Origin: S015-6 sp964384945
GTDB taxonomy: Bacteria > Desulfobacterota > DSWW01
Reading direction: 5' to 3'
DNA: 64,000 nt
NCBI GenBank assembly: GCA_964384945.1
Contig: CAYLMK010000012.1
Span: 62,001 to 126,000 of the forward strand
Shown here: piece after piece, positions 18,677 to 26,730 of the stretch
Layout: each line of letters opens with the position of its first letter
How positions within the stretch are numbered: the stretch's first letter is position 1
Program-made: the position numbers and the translations under genes
Notes under the pieces: generated by a model
Seen by the model: only the letters and a program-made list of their open reading frames with translations
Told to the model about the DNA's origin: nothing
Database searches by the model: none

Positions 18677-19345
18677 CTATTCCACAGGGCCGAAGAGCCT
18701 CTCTGCCTCGTCCCTTTCCGCTCTCTTTTCCGCGATCTCCTCGGGTTCGAAAAGATCCGGATCTTTCGGAGCGGCCTGCCGTCCGGCAGTTACGTCCCCA
18801 GGGGCGAACATCTCCGGTTCCTCGGCGCGGAGGGCGGGCCGTTGCCCGGAGGGATTCTTCGGTTCGGGCCGGGAGGCGGAAGGGGAAATCGCGTCGACCG
18901 GAAGGGGTTGGCGGTTTTTGAGGAGCGCCTCGGGGATCCGGATCCTGTCCCCGATCCGGATTCGGTTGGGATCGATGCCCGGGTTGGCCCCTGCGATGAC
19001 CTCCCAGTTCCTCCAGGACTCCGTGTACCACTGGCTGATGAGAGACAGGGTTTCCCCCTCCCAGCGAACCACATGAACAAACCCGGTCGGCTTCGTCTCC
19101 GGGGAAGTTTGCCGCATCCGTGCAACCCCTTCCGCCGGGGGGGACGGACTGGGGGAAAGCGCCTTTCCTGCGTCGGAGATCGCCGGTTCCGGGTGCGGGC
19201 GGACTTGGCCTCCCACGGCCTGCCCGGGTTGCGGCATATCCACAACCCGGGGCGGGTGACTTGCCCTCGCGCAGCCATGGAGGTTCCAGATGGCGGCCAG
19301 GAGCACCAGAAAGGGTGCGTTCCGCTTGAAAGCATTCCGAATCAA
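18677..19345 (-). CDS. LysM-domain lipoprotein
   Basis: 222 residues from a TTG start at 19345. That TTG overlaps the stop of the upstream ATPase gene (TTGA) and has AGGGGG before it; an in-frame ATG at 19444 would sit deep inside that gene. Signal segment FLVLLAAIWNLHGC suggests lipidation at Cys (lipobox with a non-standard His). A Pro-rich linker leads to one LysM-type peptidoglycan-binding domain (VVRWEGETLSLISQWY... GANPGIDPNRIRIGDRIRIP), then a charged tail. Likely an envelope anchor working with the ExeA-like ATPase. Confidence 0.75.
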   Translation of the reverse strand: MIRNAFKRNAPFLVLLAAIWNLHGCARASHPPRVVDMPQPGQAVGGQVRPHPEPAISDAGKALSPSPSPPAEGVARMRQTSPETKPTGFVHVVRWEGETLSLISQWYTESWRNWEVIAGANPGIDPNRIRIGDRIRIPEALLKNRQPLPVDAISPSASRPEPKNPSGQRPALRAEEPEMFAPGDVTAGRQAAPKDPDLFEPEEIAEKRAERDEAERLFGPVE

Positions 19346-21234
19346 GGGGTCCCCCTGGGGCCTGCCTCGATCTGACGAAGCAAGGTTCGTGCCCTCTCGT
19401 TCTGCGGGTTTAGGGCGAGGGCTTTTCTCAGGTTTTCCTTGCACGGTTGGGTCTTGCCCTGTTTGCTCTGGACCACGGCGAGGTTGAAGAGGGCCTTGTC
19501 CTGGTAGTCCGGTCGCAGGGCGGCGACACGAAGGAACATCTGCTCCGCGCGGGCGTAGTCTGCGGTCGCCGCATAAAGGAAACCGAGATTGAAGAACGTG
19601 TCGGCGGAGCGGTCATCCAGTTCGGCGGCCTTCAGGTATGCCCCGATGGCCTGGGCGTAACGATTCGCCTTTGTGTGAAGCCTCCCCAGGTCGAGGTAAG
19701 CCTCCTTGTTTGTCGGGTCGAGTTCGACGGCCCGGGCGAGAAGACTCTCCGTTTCCTCTTTCTGCGGATCGGAGGGCAGGCCCGCCTGCCGCCGAAGGGC
19801 CTCTGCGTAAAGGGTCCGAAGGGTCGGGAGATCCGCCGGGCATTCCTCAATCGCATGCTCGAGAATCGCGGCCGCTCGATCCGGATGCCCCTCTTCCATC
19901 TCTCGCAGGGCCTTTTCGTAAGGGCTCGGCTCCGCATACGCCGGCCTGCCGTCCGGCCTCCCCTCCGTCGGCCGTTCCTCCCCTGCCAGCGCGGCGGATT
20001 CGGCTTCGACCGGAGACGGGAGGTCGGGGTGGCTCCGAGGGAGGCCGGGCGCCGGGGGGGCGTCCGTGCCGGATCCGATTGCATTCCCCCGGAGGGTGCC
20101 CAAGAGGAGGTCTTTTTGAAGCAGCACGGCGGAGGCCAGCACGAGAAAGGCGATACATGCGGCCGTCAGCCAGTACCTCGGTCGTTGGCGCCGGTCCCCT
20201 GCCGTCCCTCGTCCGACTTCGGAGACAGCCCTCGTGCCTCCGTCCCTTTCCGAGGTGATCCCGTGTCCACACAACGGACCCTCGGGCGAGGCCTGCCGGA
20301 TCGCACCTTCCCGGCGCAGGCCGCCGGTCATCCGTGGAGAGGAGTGTCGGACGGGCCCGCCGGGCGCGGACGAAGGAGCAGGATCGCCTCCCCCTTCGAA
20401 GAAGTCCGAGGTTGACGTCCGCGTCGTGTGGCCCAGGAGGCGGAGTTCCTGAGAGCACTCCTGGATGATCACCGGCGTGATCCTCTTGACCTGCTTGACA
20501 TACCCGGTGAGCAGGGCATGGTCGCACAGGATGTTGATCAACCGGGGATAGCCCTTCGAGAAGCGGTAGACCTCCGCCACGGCCTTTCTTCCGAAGATCT
20601 CTTCCTCGGTGCCGGCGACCTTCAGACGGTACCGGATGTATTGAAGAGTTTCCTGTTCGGACAAGGGCTGAATGTTGTACGTGAGGGTGATTCTTTGTCG
20701 AAGGGCTCGGCACTCCGGAGACGACAACGTCCGGTTGAACTCGTTCTGTCCGACGAGAAACATGTTGATGAGTTTTCTCTCGGGCAGTTCGATGTTCGAT
20801 AGAAGCCGGAACTGCTCCAGGAGGTTCTTTGAAAATCGGTGGGCTTCATCGAGGATGAGCAAAACGTTTTTGCCGTCCGTGTTCTGCTGTCGTAGGAAGC
20901 CTGCGAACCGAATGAGGAAGTCCGCCTTGTGGTCGAACTTCTCCCCCATGTTGAAGGATGCGGCTATCAAATTGAAAAAGTCGAGCGGCTTCAGGAGAGG
21001 GTCGGTGACGTTGGCCACCAGGGTATTGTGGTTCAAGCTCTGCAGGAGCGCATTCACCAGGGTGGTCTTGCCGGTACCTACATCCCCGGTGAGGAGCAGG
21101 AAGCCTTTTCGGGCCAGAACGCCGTACTTCAGCATGGCCAGGGCCTCTTTGTGCTTCTCCCCCATCCAGAGAAACCTCGTGTCCGTGCTGATCTCGAACG
21201 GCCGTTCTCTCAGACTGAAGTGAGATCGGTACAT
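19342..21234 (-). CDS. ExeA/GspA-like AAA ATPase with C-terminal TPR repeats
   Basis: 630 residues. The N-terminal 270 are an ExeA-type ATPase: MYRSHFSLRERPFEIS, Walker A GDVGTGKTT, Walker B LLILDEAH. A Pro/Gly-rich linker, a single membrane span (YWLTAACIAFLVLASAVLL) and a periplasmic part with about four TPR repeats follow (for example KEAYLDLGRLHTKANRYAQ, DTFFNLGFLYAATADYARAE). GspA normally carries a peptidoglycan-binding domain there; here that role seems split, with TPRs on this protein and LysM on the next gene. It may help insert a secretion or pilus secretin through peptidoglycan. ATG 21234 chosen as the conserved start. Confidence 0.82.
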   Translation of the reverse strand: MYRSHFSLRERPFEISTDTRFLWMGEKHKEALAMLKYGVLARKGFLLLTGDVGTGKTTLVNALLQSLNHNTLVANVTDPLLKPLDFFNLIAASFNMGEKFDHKADFLIRFAGFLRQQNTDGKNVLLILDEAHRFSKNLLEQFRLLSNIELPERKLINMFLVGQNEFNRTLSSPECRALRQRITLTYNIQPLSEQETLQYIRYRLKVAGTEEEIFGRKAVAEVYRFSKGYPRLINILCDHALLTGYVKQVKRITPVIIQECSQELRLLGHTTRTSTSDFFEGGGDPAPSSAPGGPVRHSSPRMTGGLRREGAIRQASPEGPLCGHGITSERDGGTRAVSEVGRGTAGDRRQRPRYWLTAACIAFLVLASAVLLQKDLLLGTLRGNAIGSGTDAPPAPGLPRSHPDLPSPVEAESAALAGEERPTEGRPDGRPAYAEPSPYEKALREMEEGHPDRAAAILEHAIEECPADLPTLRTLYAEALRRQAGLPSDPQKEETESLLARAVELDPTNKEAYLDLGRLHTKANRYAQAIGAYLKAAELDDRSADTFFNLGFLYAATADYARAEQMFLRVAALRPDYQDKALFNLAVVQSKQGKTQPCKENLRKALALNPQNERARTLLRQIEAGPRGTP

Positions 21235-21456
21235 GGCCCTGCCCCATCCTGTCGAAGGGTCGCCTACGGGAAGGATTCCGTGGCCGCGGACTAGGATACC
21301 AAGCGGCATTTTCCGTGCCAAGAGGAAAAAAGTGCGAGATATGGTTGGTGAATCGGGACGATGGGTCAGGGGGCGCCGGTCAGAGCACCTCTGGGAACCG
21401 GGGACGCTCGTGAAAACCGATTCAACTATTGAGCAAAGCTTTTCAGTACAGAGGGC

Positions 21457-21485
21457 TTGACAGACCGGGCACCGGCCTCTACACT
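21457..21485 (+). promoter_or_regulatory. Sigma-70-type promoter
   Basis: TTGACA at 21457-21462, 17-base spacer, TACACT at 21480-21485. Transcription would begin near 21492, giving about 195 bases of leader before the secreted protein at 21689. Confidence 0.65.
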
Positions 21486-21688
21486 GGAGGCATTGTTGTA
21501 TTCAGTATACTTATAGTTATCCATGTTTGCTGTCGACAGGACGCCGATTCAAATCCACGCATCCGCCCAGGCCCGCAAAAGGCGCTGAGCCCCTTGCGGG
21601 CAGGAGAAAGGAGGTGACAGGCTGGGAACCCGTGTTCGATGCAGGTGATCCGAAGGCCTTTCAAATCTCATGACAGGAGGTGACACAC
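21486..21688 (+). promoter_or_regulatory. Long structured leader of the secreted Cys-rich gene
   Basis: The leader contains an 8-bp hairpin (21571-21578 with 21594-21601) and the sequence GGAGGTGACA twice, at 21610-21619 and 21676-21685; the second is the ribosome-binding site of the gene at 21689. Between them a 14-codon frame (ATG 21639) ends on the TGA inside the second ribosome-binding site, so its translation could affect the main gene. I could not match a known riboswitch class. The rest of the gap, 21235-21456, holds nothing I can name. Confidence 0.4.
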
Positions 21689-22618
21689 ATGAGGAAAGAA
21701 CGGTTGGCAGTACTTTGTACAATGGTCCTGCTCCTCGGGGGGGTGGGTACGGCGGGTGCCGCGAACGTGACATGGACGATTCTCACCAGCAATTCGGTGG
21801 CAGGCCACGGTCCGGGCGGCGACGATGTGATCGGCACCGGCGACGACACGACCGACGGATCGGAGTCGGGTAAGTGCAACTACTCGCTCGCCCTGAATTG
21901 TTCCGCCGTCGGTACGCCGACGACGGGAACCTTCAGTTACGCCTATCTGGATTTCCAGCAGGCCAGTTCCTGCGCAGTGGGAGACAAGGCGGGCCAGAGC
22001 TGCACGACGAATGCCGACTGCGGGGGTGTGGGCTGCATCCCTTGCGGGGATGAGAACTGGGCCTACCTGTACAACAACGCCGCCGCGGGTAACAAGGGAT
22101 TGGGAACCTACGTCGTGGACAACTGCACCGACGGGTTTGACTATGTGAGCCTTTCCCTCGGCACGAGCGAGGCGATCGCCGAGTCCGGCTCAGGCTGCCT
22201 GACCCTCGACAGCAGCGGCGCCAACACGGGCTCGCCCTGCGGCGTGGGCGGCAACACGTCGAGCTTCAACCTGACCCTCTGGGTGGACCTGCTCGGCACG
22301 TGCGACTTCAATGCCGGCGGGATCCCGAACATCGCCATGACCGGGCGTGTCTATGACGTGGCTCTTTCGGCCCCTGCGGGCGTCTGCGGCTACGACGCGG
22401 GCGGGATCAACGGCCTGCGGGCCCTCGTTCCGGGAGGCGGCAGTTACCTGATGGTCACGTGTGCGCAGCAGACGCTTCCGACCCTGGCGGCCGCCTGTCT
22501 ATCGAGCGCGCCCTTTAAGTCCGTGATTGTTGCGTATGCAGGCGCAGGGGCCGGAGACTGCAGCGACACATGCGGAGGCGGCGGGTGCATGGCGGCCACG
22601 GCCGAGGGGGTTGAGTAG
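21689..22618 (+). CDS. Secreted Cys-rich protein of unknown function
   Basis: 309 residues. The signal peptide (MRKERLAVLCTMVLLLGGVGTAGA-, cleavage after AGA) is followed by a Gly/Ser/Thr/Asp-rich, low-lysine extracellular domain. It has about 20 cysteines, including a Dickkopf-like cluster (GQSCTTNADCGGVGCIPC) and a C-terminal CSDTCGGGGC. ATG 21689 is preceded by an ideal AGGAGGTGA. The family was not recognised; it could be a surface adhesin or secreted structural protein. Its neighbour on the other strand is an ExeA-like secretion ATPase, which may be related to its export. A clear terminator follows. Confidence 0.65.
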   Translation: MRKERLAVLCTMVLLLGGVGTAGAANVTWTILTSNSVAGHGPGGDDVIGTGDDTTDGSESGKCNYSLALNCSAVGTPTTGTFSYAYLDFQQASSCAVGDKAGQSCTTNADCGGVGCIPCGDENWAYLYNNAAAGNKGLGTYVVDNCTDGFDYVSLSLGTSEAIAESGSGCLTLDSSGANTGSPCGVGGNTSSFNLTLWVDLLGTCDFNAGGIPNIAMTGRVYDVALSAPAGVCGYDAGGINGLRALVPGGGSYLMVTCAQQTLPTLAAACLSSAPFKSVIVAYAGAGAGDCSDTCGGGGCMAATAEGVE

Positions 22619-22642
22619 GAAGACCGAATTCGGTGAGCGGGC

Positions 22643-22680
22643 GGGGTCGTAACCCTTGTGCGGGAGCGGCCCCATTTTTT
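22643..22680 (+). terminator. Rho-independent terminator
   Basis: GGGGTCG (22643-22649) pairs with CGGCCCC (22667-22673) with one G-U pair, and an inner CCC/GGG pair extends it. A TTTTTT run follows at 22675-22680. It ends the transcript of the secreted Cys-rich gene. Confidence 0.75.
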
Positions 22681-22761
22681 CCCCGGATCGCCGGTTACGC
22701 CCGTACCGCAGATGAGCGGAGGCGGCCGTCGTTTGAGACGGGGGGTCCCCGGCCGGGCCGA

Positions 22762-23859
22762 TCACACCTTCCTTGACTTTTTCGGGGCCTCGTCGAGGTG
22801 GGCGAGCAGTTTCTGCTCGTCGAGCCTCCCGAGGGTGATGCGCAGGGATTCGCGCCTCGCCTTGGCGAGCTCGAACCAGCCGCGAACCTCGGCCTCCAGG
22901 GACTCCTCCCCGACGCCCTTGGCGAACCTCGTGGGTTTCACGGGGTTGTCCATGGCCCCGGAGTTGATGAGCGTCCACGTGTCGTCCGTCCGCGACACGA
23001 TGCCCGTGTGGCCCCGGCTGTGGATGGAAAAGGCAATGATTTGCCCTCTTTCCAAGTAGGGCAGGACCTCTTTGAGAAACCGGTCCGCCTCCTTTTCAGG
23101 GGACCGCACCTGAAGGACGGTCTTGGTATAGACCGGGGATCCGGACGCCGAGATGAGACCTTCTCCGTTGAAGTACGCGTATCTGGAGAGTCCCTGGTCG
23201 CGGGCCATTCCCATGAGCTTCCTGCCGAGCCCGCCGGGTCCTTCATACCGGACCCCCAGATTCGAGAGCCCCTTGACGAGAAGCTCGTAGCAGTTGATCT
23301 CTCCGTACGGCCTTCCGACAAGGGGCTTGACCGCGGCGATGAGCCGCTCCGGGAAGTCCTGTTCGCCGCCTCGCGCACTCTCGTGCGGATTCGGCGACCG
23401 AGGCCCTGTTGCCTCGGCTGCCGCAACAGGGGCTTCCCTTTCCTGCAGCATCTTACCCCAGAGGACCTCGCGCGTCCTCGAGTTCAGAAACACCTCGGTT
23501 CCCGGTCGGATGCGGGTGTAGGGCTTGTCGCGGTTCACCCGGCTGTGCAGGATCTGCCAGCAGTCCTTCTTGTAAACGGGATTCTTGACCAGGAGGCTCG
23601 AGACGTTCGGGTTCCTTGAGGTGACCTTTCCCAGCGAGATGAGAACGCCTTCGAGCCTTTCCCGGGTGCGCGACCCGTAAAGGCGGCTGCTTTCCGTCGG
23701 CCGAATGCCGGGCGAGGGGACCCTTTCCTCGGTCCGACTCTGGTCAAGCACCCGTGCGAAGTCAATTTGTTGACGGGTTTTCGTGGGTTTTTCCTGCCTC
23801 GCCAGCCCCTGGTCTACCCGATTCACGTCCACGGTCGCGTTCTCCCCAAGAATTCCCAT
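22762..23859 (-). CDS. NlpC/P60-like putative cysteine hydrolase
   Basis: 365 residues from ATG 23859 (an in-frame ATG at 23922 adds 21 odd residues; neither has a strong ribosome-binding site). No signal peptide. The N-terminal half is polar and probably disordered or helical. The C-terminal half has VGRPYGEINCYELLVKGLS, fitting a catalytic Cys in a papain-like NlpC/P60 fold, and IIAFSIHSRGHTGIV with the expected later His. It could cut peptidoglycan stems or act on other amides; the fit is by motif only. It lies 97 bases downstream of etfA on the same strand, possibly by chance. Confidence 0.6.
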   Translation of the reverse strand: MGILGENATVDVNRVDQGLARQEKPTKTRQQIDFARVLDQSRTEERVPSPGIRPTESSRLYGSRTRERLEGVLISLGKVTSRNPNVSSLLVKNPVYKKDCWQILHSRVNRDKPYTRIRPGTEVFLNSRTREVLWGKMLQEREAPVAAAEATGPRSPNPHESARGGEQDFPERLIAAVKPLVGRPYGEINCYELLVKGLSNLGVRYEGPGGLGRKLMGMARDQGLSRYAYFNGEGLISASGSPVYTKTVLQVRSPEKEADRFLKEVLPYLERGQIIAFSIHSRGHTGIVSRTDDTWTLINSGAMDNPVKPTRFAKGVGEESLEAEVRGWFELAKARRESLRITLGRLDEQKLLAHLDEAPKKSRKV

Positions 23860-23956
23860 ACTTATCAGGTGGTTGCGTCCCGGGTGCGAGAGACCTTCCC
23901 GGCCGTGAGAGGGAGAATGCATTTCCCGTGCCCAGGGAGCCCAGGGGGGGTGAGGC

Positions 23957-24958
23957 CTATCCGCGGGGCTTGCCCCGAATCTGGCGAATCTTCTCGATCA
24001 AAAGCGGGATGAATGCATGCAGATCGGCCGCGACGCAGTAGTGGGCCTCCCTGCAGAACAGGGCGTTGGGGTCTGAATTGATGACGATTACCAGGCCAGC
24101 CCTCTTCATTCCCATGGTGTGTTGCACGGCCCCTGAAATCCCGCAGGCAATGTACACCTTGGGTGAAACCGTCTGCCCGGTCATCCCGACCTGACAGGAC
24201 AGCGGGAGTACGCCTGCATCGCAAAGCGGACGGGAGGCCCCCACAGCGCTTCTCTGGAAGAGTGCGGCCAGTTCGCGGATGCATGCGAGATGCTCGGCAC
24301 CTCCAACGCCGCGGCCCGCGGCGACGACCACCTCTGCATCGCGAAGGAGGACGGACCCGGCCGGAGGTTCCTTATAGCCGATCACCTCCGTCTTGGTGGC
24401 GATTTCCTCCCCCTCGATGATCCGCACATGTCCCGGCCGCTTCGCACTCGACAGGCAGGGCGGTTCCGCGCCCGGGACGACGGTGACCACGGTGGGACGG
24501 CCTTGGATGGGCCGCACCTCCTGCACGAGCTTTCCGTTGAGCATCCGGCGAAGGAAGACGAGGTCCGGGTCCGCCTCGATCGCGTGAACCGCGCTCAAGC
24601 TCGAGGCACCGAGATCCACGGCGAGCCCCGGGGCGAGTTCCCATCCCATGGGGGTGTGAGGCAGAAAGAGAAACGGAGGCGGATGGGGCAGGGCCAGACC
24701 CCGGAGGACATGCCGATAGGCTTCCACGCTCCCCGAACCGGCGGCCCGCGCATCCGCGCCGATCACCTCCAAGCCCGTCTTCTCGGCGATCTCGTCGGCC
24801 AGGGGGCGGACGGGGTGTCCGCTCACGAGGACCGAGATGTCACGGGCCAACAATTCCGCCGCCCTGCGGGCGAGGGCGAGCACCTCGTACGTGACCGGTT
24901 GCACGATTCCTTCGGCCTGTTGCGCTACGACCCAGATGTTGTCCCCGAGCCCGTGCAT
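23957..24958 (-). CDS. etfA: Electron transfer flavoprotein alpha subunit
   Basis: 333 residues. The FAD-binding C-terminal domain is clear: GAEHLACIRELAALF, then VGASRPLCDAG, QVGMTGQTVSPKVYIACGISGAVQHTMGM, and INSDPNALFCREAHYCV. It takes electrons from acyl-CoA dehydrogenases. ATG 24958 overlaps the etfB stop by one base (TGATG); a GTG at 24961 is possible. The acyl-CoA dehydrogenase at 26731 is a likely donor, transcribed divergently. Confidence 0.92.
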   Translation of the reverse strand: MHGLGDNIWVVAQQAEGIVQPVTYEVLALARRAAELLARDISVLVSGHPVRPLADEIAEKTGLEVIGADARAAGSGSVEAYRHVLRGLALPHPPPFLFLPHTPMGWELAPGLAVDLGASSLSAVHAIEADPDLVFLRRMLNGKLVQEVRPIQGRPTVVTVVPGAEPPCLSSAKRPGHVRIIEGEEIATKTEVIGYKEPPAGSVLLRDAEVVVAAGRGVGGAEHLACIRELAALFQRSAVGASRPLCDAGVLPLSCQVGMTGQTVSPKVYIACGISGAVQHTMGMKRAGLVIVINSDPNALFCREAHYCVAADLHAFIPLLIEKIRQIRGKPRG

Positions 24959-25734
24959 CACAACACGTCCGTTCTTTCATGGAGGATCCGAACGAGCGCC
25001 TCTGCCTTCTCTTCCAGGCTGCCGCCGAGAAAGATCCCGGTTTTCGAGGGAGCAGGCAGGCTTGCCCGAACCAGTTCCTGGCATCTGCGATCGGAGCCTG
25101 TCACGGGATGAAGGATCGCCGGGATTTCCTGTCTTCTGGCGCGAAGCTTGTTCGACAGGCTCGGATAGCGTGGCCGGTTGATTCCCGACTGGACGGTGAG
25201 CACCGAGGGCAAAGGCATCTCGACCACTTGCCGCCTTCCCCCCTCCAGCTCTCGTTCCACGCGAATCCGCTGATTCCCCTTCAGGAGTTCTCTTGAGACC
25301 ACCGTGGTTGCACACGGCAGGTCGAGCAGGGCGGCGACCATGGGGCCTGTCTGACAGTACTGTTCGTCCTCGGACATGACGCCGAAGAGCAGCAGATCAA
25401 AGGCCCGGTCCCTTGCAACGTGGGCGATCCGCGATGCCTTTTGCAGCGGATCCATGCCCTGCCCCCCTTCCGTGACGATATGCACACCGTGGTCGGCGCC
25501 GAGTTCGAGGGCCCTTCGCACAACGGCCTCCGACCGGCGAGGGCCCACGGTCAGGGCGGTGATTTCGACCCCCGGACGCTCTTCCTTGATCCGGACCGCC
25601 TCTTCCACGGCGAACTCATCGTAGGAGTTCATCCGAAACACGACTCCGGCTTCGTCGAAGCCCTTGCCCTCCTGGTCGACTCGGAACGCGCTTTCCGAGT
25701 CCGGTACCTGCTTGACACAGACGAGGATCCTCAC
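24958..25734 (-). CDS. etfB: Electron transfer flavoprotein beta subunit
   Basis: 258 residues. VRILVCVKQVPDSESAFRVD is the standard opening, followed by MNSYDEFAVEEAVRIKE, the AMP/nucleotide loop VGPRRSEAVVRRALELGAD and the DEQYCQTGPMVAALLDLP segment. GTG 25734 follows AAAGGGG with good spacing; an ATG at 25800 would add an unconserved leader. Co-transcribed with etfA. The divergent spacer to the phosphatase gene carries a palindrome that may be a TetR operator. Confidence 0.92.
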   Translation of the reverse strand: MRILVCVKQVPDSESAFRVDQEGKGFDEAGVVFRMNSYDEFAVEEAVRIKEERPGVEITALTVGPRRSEAVVRRALELGADHGVHIVTEGGQGMDPLQKASRIAHVARDRAFDLLLFGVMSEDEQYCQTGPMVAALLDLPCATTVVSRELLKGNQRIRVERELEGGRRQVVEMPLPSVLTVQSGINRPRYPSLSNKLRARRQEIPAILHPVTGSDRRCQELVRASLPAPSKTGIFLGGSLEEKAEALVRILHERTDVL

Positions 25735-25806
25735 GGCCGACCCCTTTGCCCCGGCTGCGGTTTGCGATACGTTGCGTCCCAGTCTACCATCCTGAAGCAA
25801 GAAAAT

Positions 25807-25816
25807 CGAGCGCTCG
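25807..25816. promoter_or_regulatory. Palindromic operator candidate
   Basis: CGAGCGCTCG is a perfect 10-bp palindrome flanked by AAAAT on the left and ATTTT on the right (slightly off-centre). It lies between divergent etfB and the phosphatase/acyl-CoA dehydrogenase genes, next to the rightward -35 box. GAGCGCTC-type palindromes are typical TetR-family sites, and a TetR gene lies at 27975. Confidence 0.5.
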
Positions 25817-25827
25817 CTCTATTTTTC

Positions 25828-25856
25828 TTGACTTGAGGCGTGCCGAATGCTAGCCT
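25828..25856 (+). promoter_or_regulatory. Promoter of the phosphatase gene
   Basis: TTGACT at 25828-25833, 17-base spacer, TAGCCT at 25851-25856 with TG one base upstream (extended -10). Start of transcription near 25863, 34 bases before the phosphatase ATG. Confidence 0.5.
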
Positions 25857-25896
25857 GCCCCACAACTCCGAGTGGGGATGTTACGAAAGGGCGGCG

Positions 25897-26619
25897 ATGA
25901 GCGTTCTCCTGATGGTCCGGCACGGCCAGGCGAGTTTCGGGGAGGTCGAATATGACAGGCTCTCGGAGATGGGGGTCACCCAATCGGTCCTGCTCGGGGA
26001 CTACTGGCTGAGGCGGGGACAGAGGTTCGACGCCCTTTTTACAGGAGCCCAGAAACGGCAGATCGACACCCTGCTGGAGGTGCGCAGGCGATACCGGCAG
26101 GCGGGACGGGATCTGCCCGAGCCTGTGGTGAACGAGGCCTTCAACGAGTACGACGCCGGCGGCATGCTGGCCAACTTCCTACCCATCCTGCTCCGGGAAA
26201 GGCCCGACCTGGAACAAACCGTGCATCAGGCGATGAACAAGCAGGCCGATTCCGCGGTCCGTCGGAGGGCCTTCCAGGACATCCTGACGATCGTCATGAA
26301 CCGTTGGATTGCCGGGGAGATCGACTCGCAGAGTGTCGAGTCGTGGGAGAGGTTCACCCACCGCGTCGTCCGGGGTGTCAAGGAAATCGTTGCGGGCTAC
26401 CCGGACGGCAGGACGGTTGCCGTCTTCACGTCGGGAGGTCCGATTTCCGCCGTCGCGCAGTACGCCCTGGAGACCTCGGACCGGGTTGCGCTGTCCCTCG
26501 GATGGGTGGTCAAGAACGCGAGCATCAACGAATTCAAGTTCAAGGGGAACCGGTTCACCCTGACCGGGTTCAACATGACCCCCCATTTCGATGACGATGT
26601 CTACGTGACGTATCGGTGA
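25897..26619 (+). CDS. Histidine phosphatase family protein
   Basis: 240 residues. SVLLMVRHGQASFGEVEYDRLSEMG carries the catalytic RHG motif of the phosphoglycerate mutase-like superfamily, and the second catalytic His region fits TVAVFTSGGPISAVAQYAL, although here the usual SHG is SGG, so the second histidine is not where expected. Role in acyl-CoA metabolism is not obvious, but proteins of this branch often sit beside acyl-CoA dehydrogenases in Proteobacteria. ATG 25897 has AAAGGG before it. It precedes the dehydrogenase by 111 bases on the same strand. Confidence 0.8.
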   Translation: MSVLLMVRHGQASFGEVEYDRLSEMGVTQSVLLGDYWLRRGQRFDALFTGAQKRQIDTLLEVRRRYRQAGRDLPEPVVNEAFNEYDAGGMLANFLPILLRERPDLEQTVHQAMNKQADSAVRRRAFQDILTIVMNRWIAGEIDSQSVESWERFTHRVVRGVKEIVAGYPDGRTVAVFTSGGPISAVAQYALETSDRVALSLGWVVKNASINEFKFKGNRFTLTGFNMTPHFDDDVYVTYR

Positions 26620-26730
26620 GTGCAACGCCGCAATGACGAACCCTGCCCCCGCGAAGAGGGGGAAGTGGGTGCAACGCGGCAGATGCATGCTCCGGGATGC
26701 TTTGCAACGGCCTGACGAGGAGGGGAGAAA

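Noticed and set aside
21530..21560. tRNA T-arm around GATTCAAATCC
   Set aside because: The flanking stem bases do not pair and no acceptor or anticodon arm exists.
21540..21601. Cyclic-di-GMP (GEMM) riboswitch in the leader at 21492-21688
   Set aside because: The conserved GEMM boxes and the tetraloop receptor are not there; only a hairpin and an AG-rich stretch are seen.
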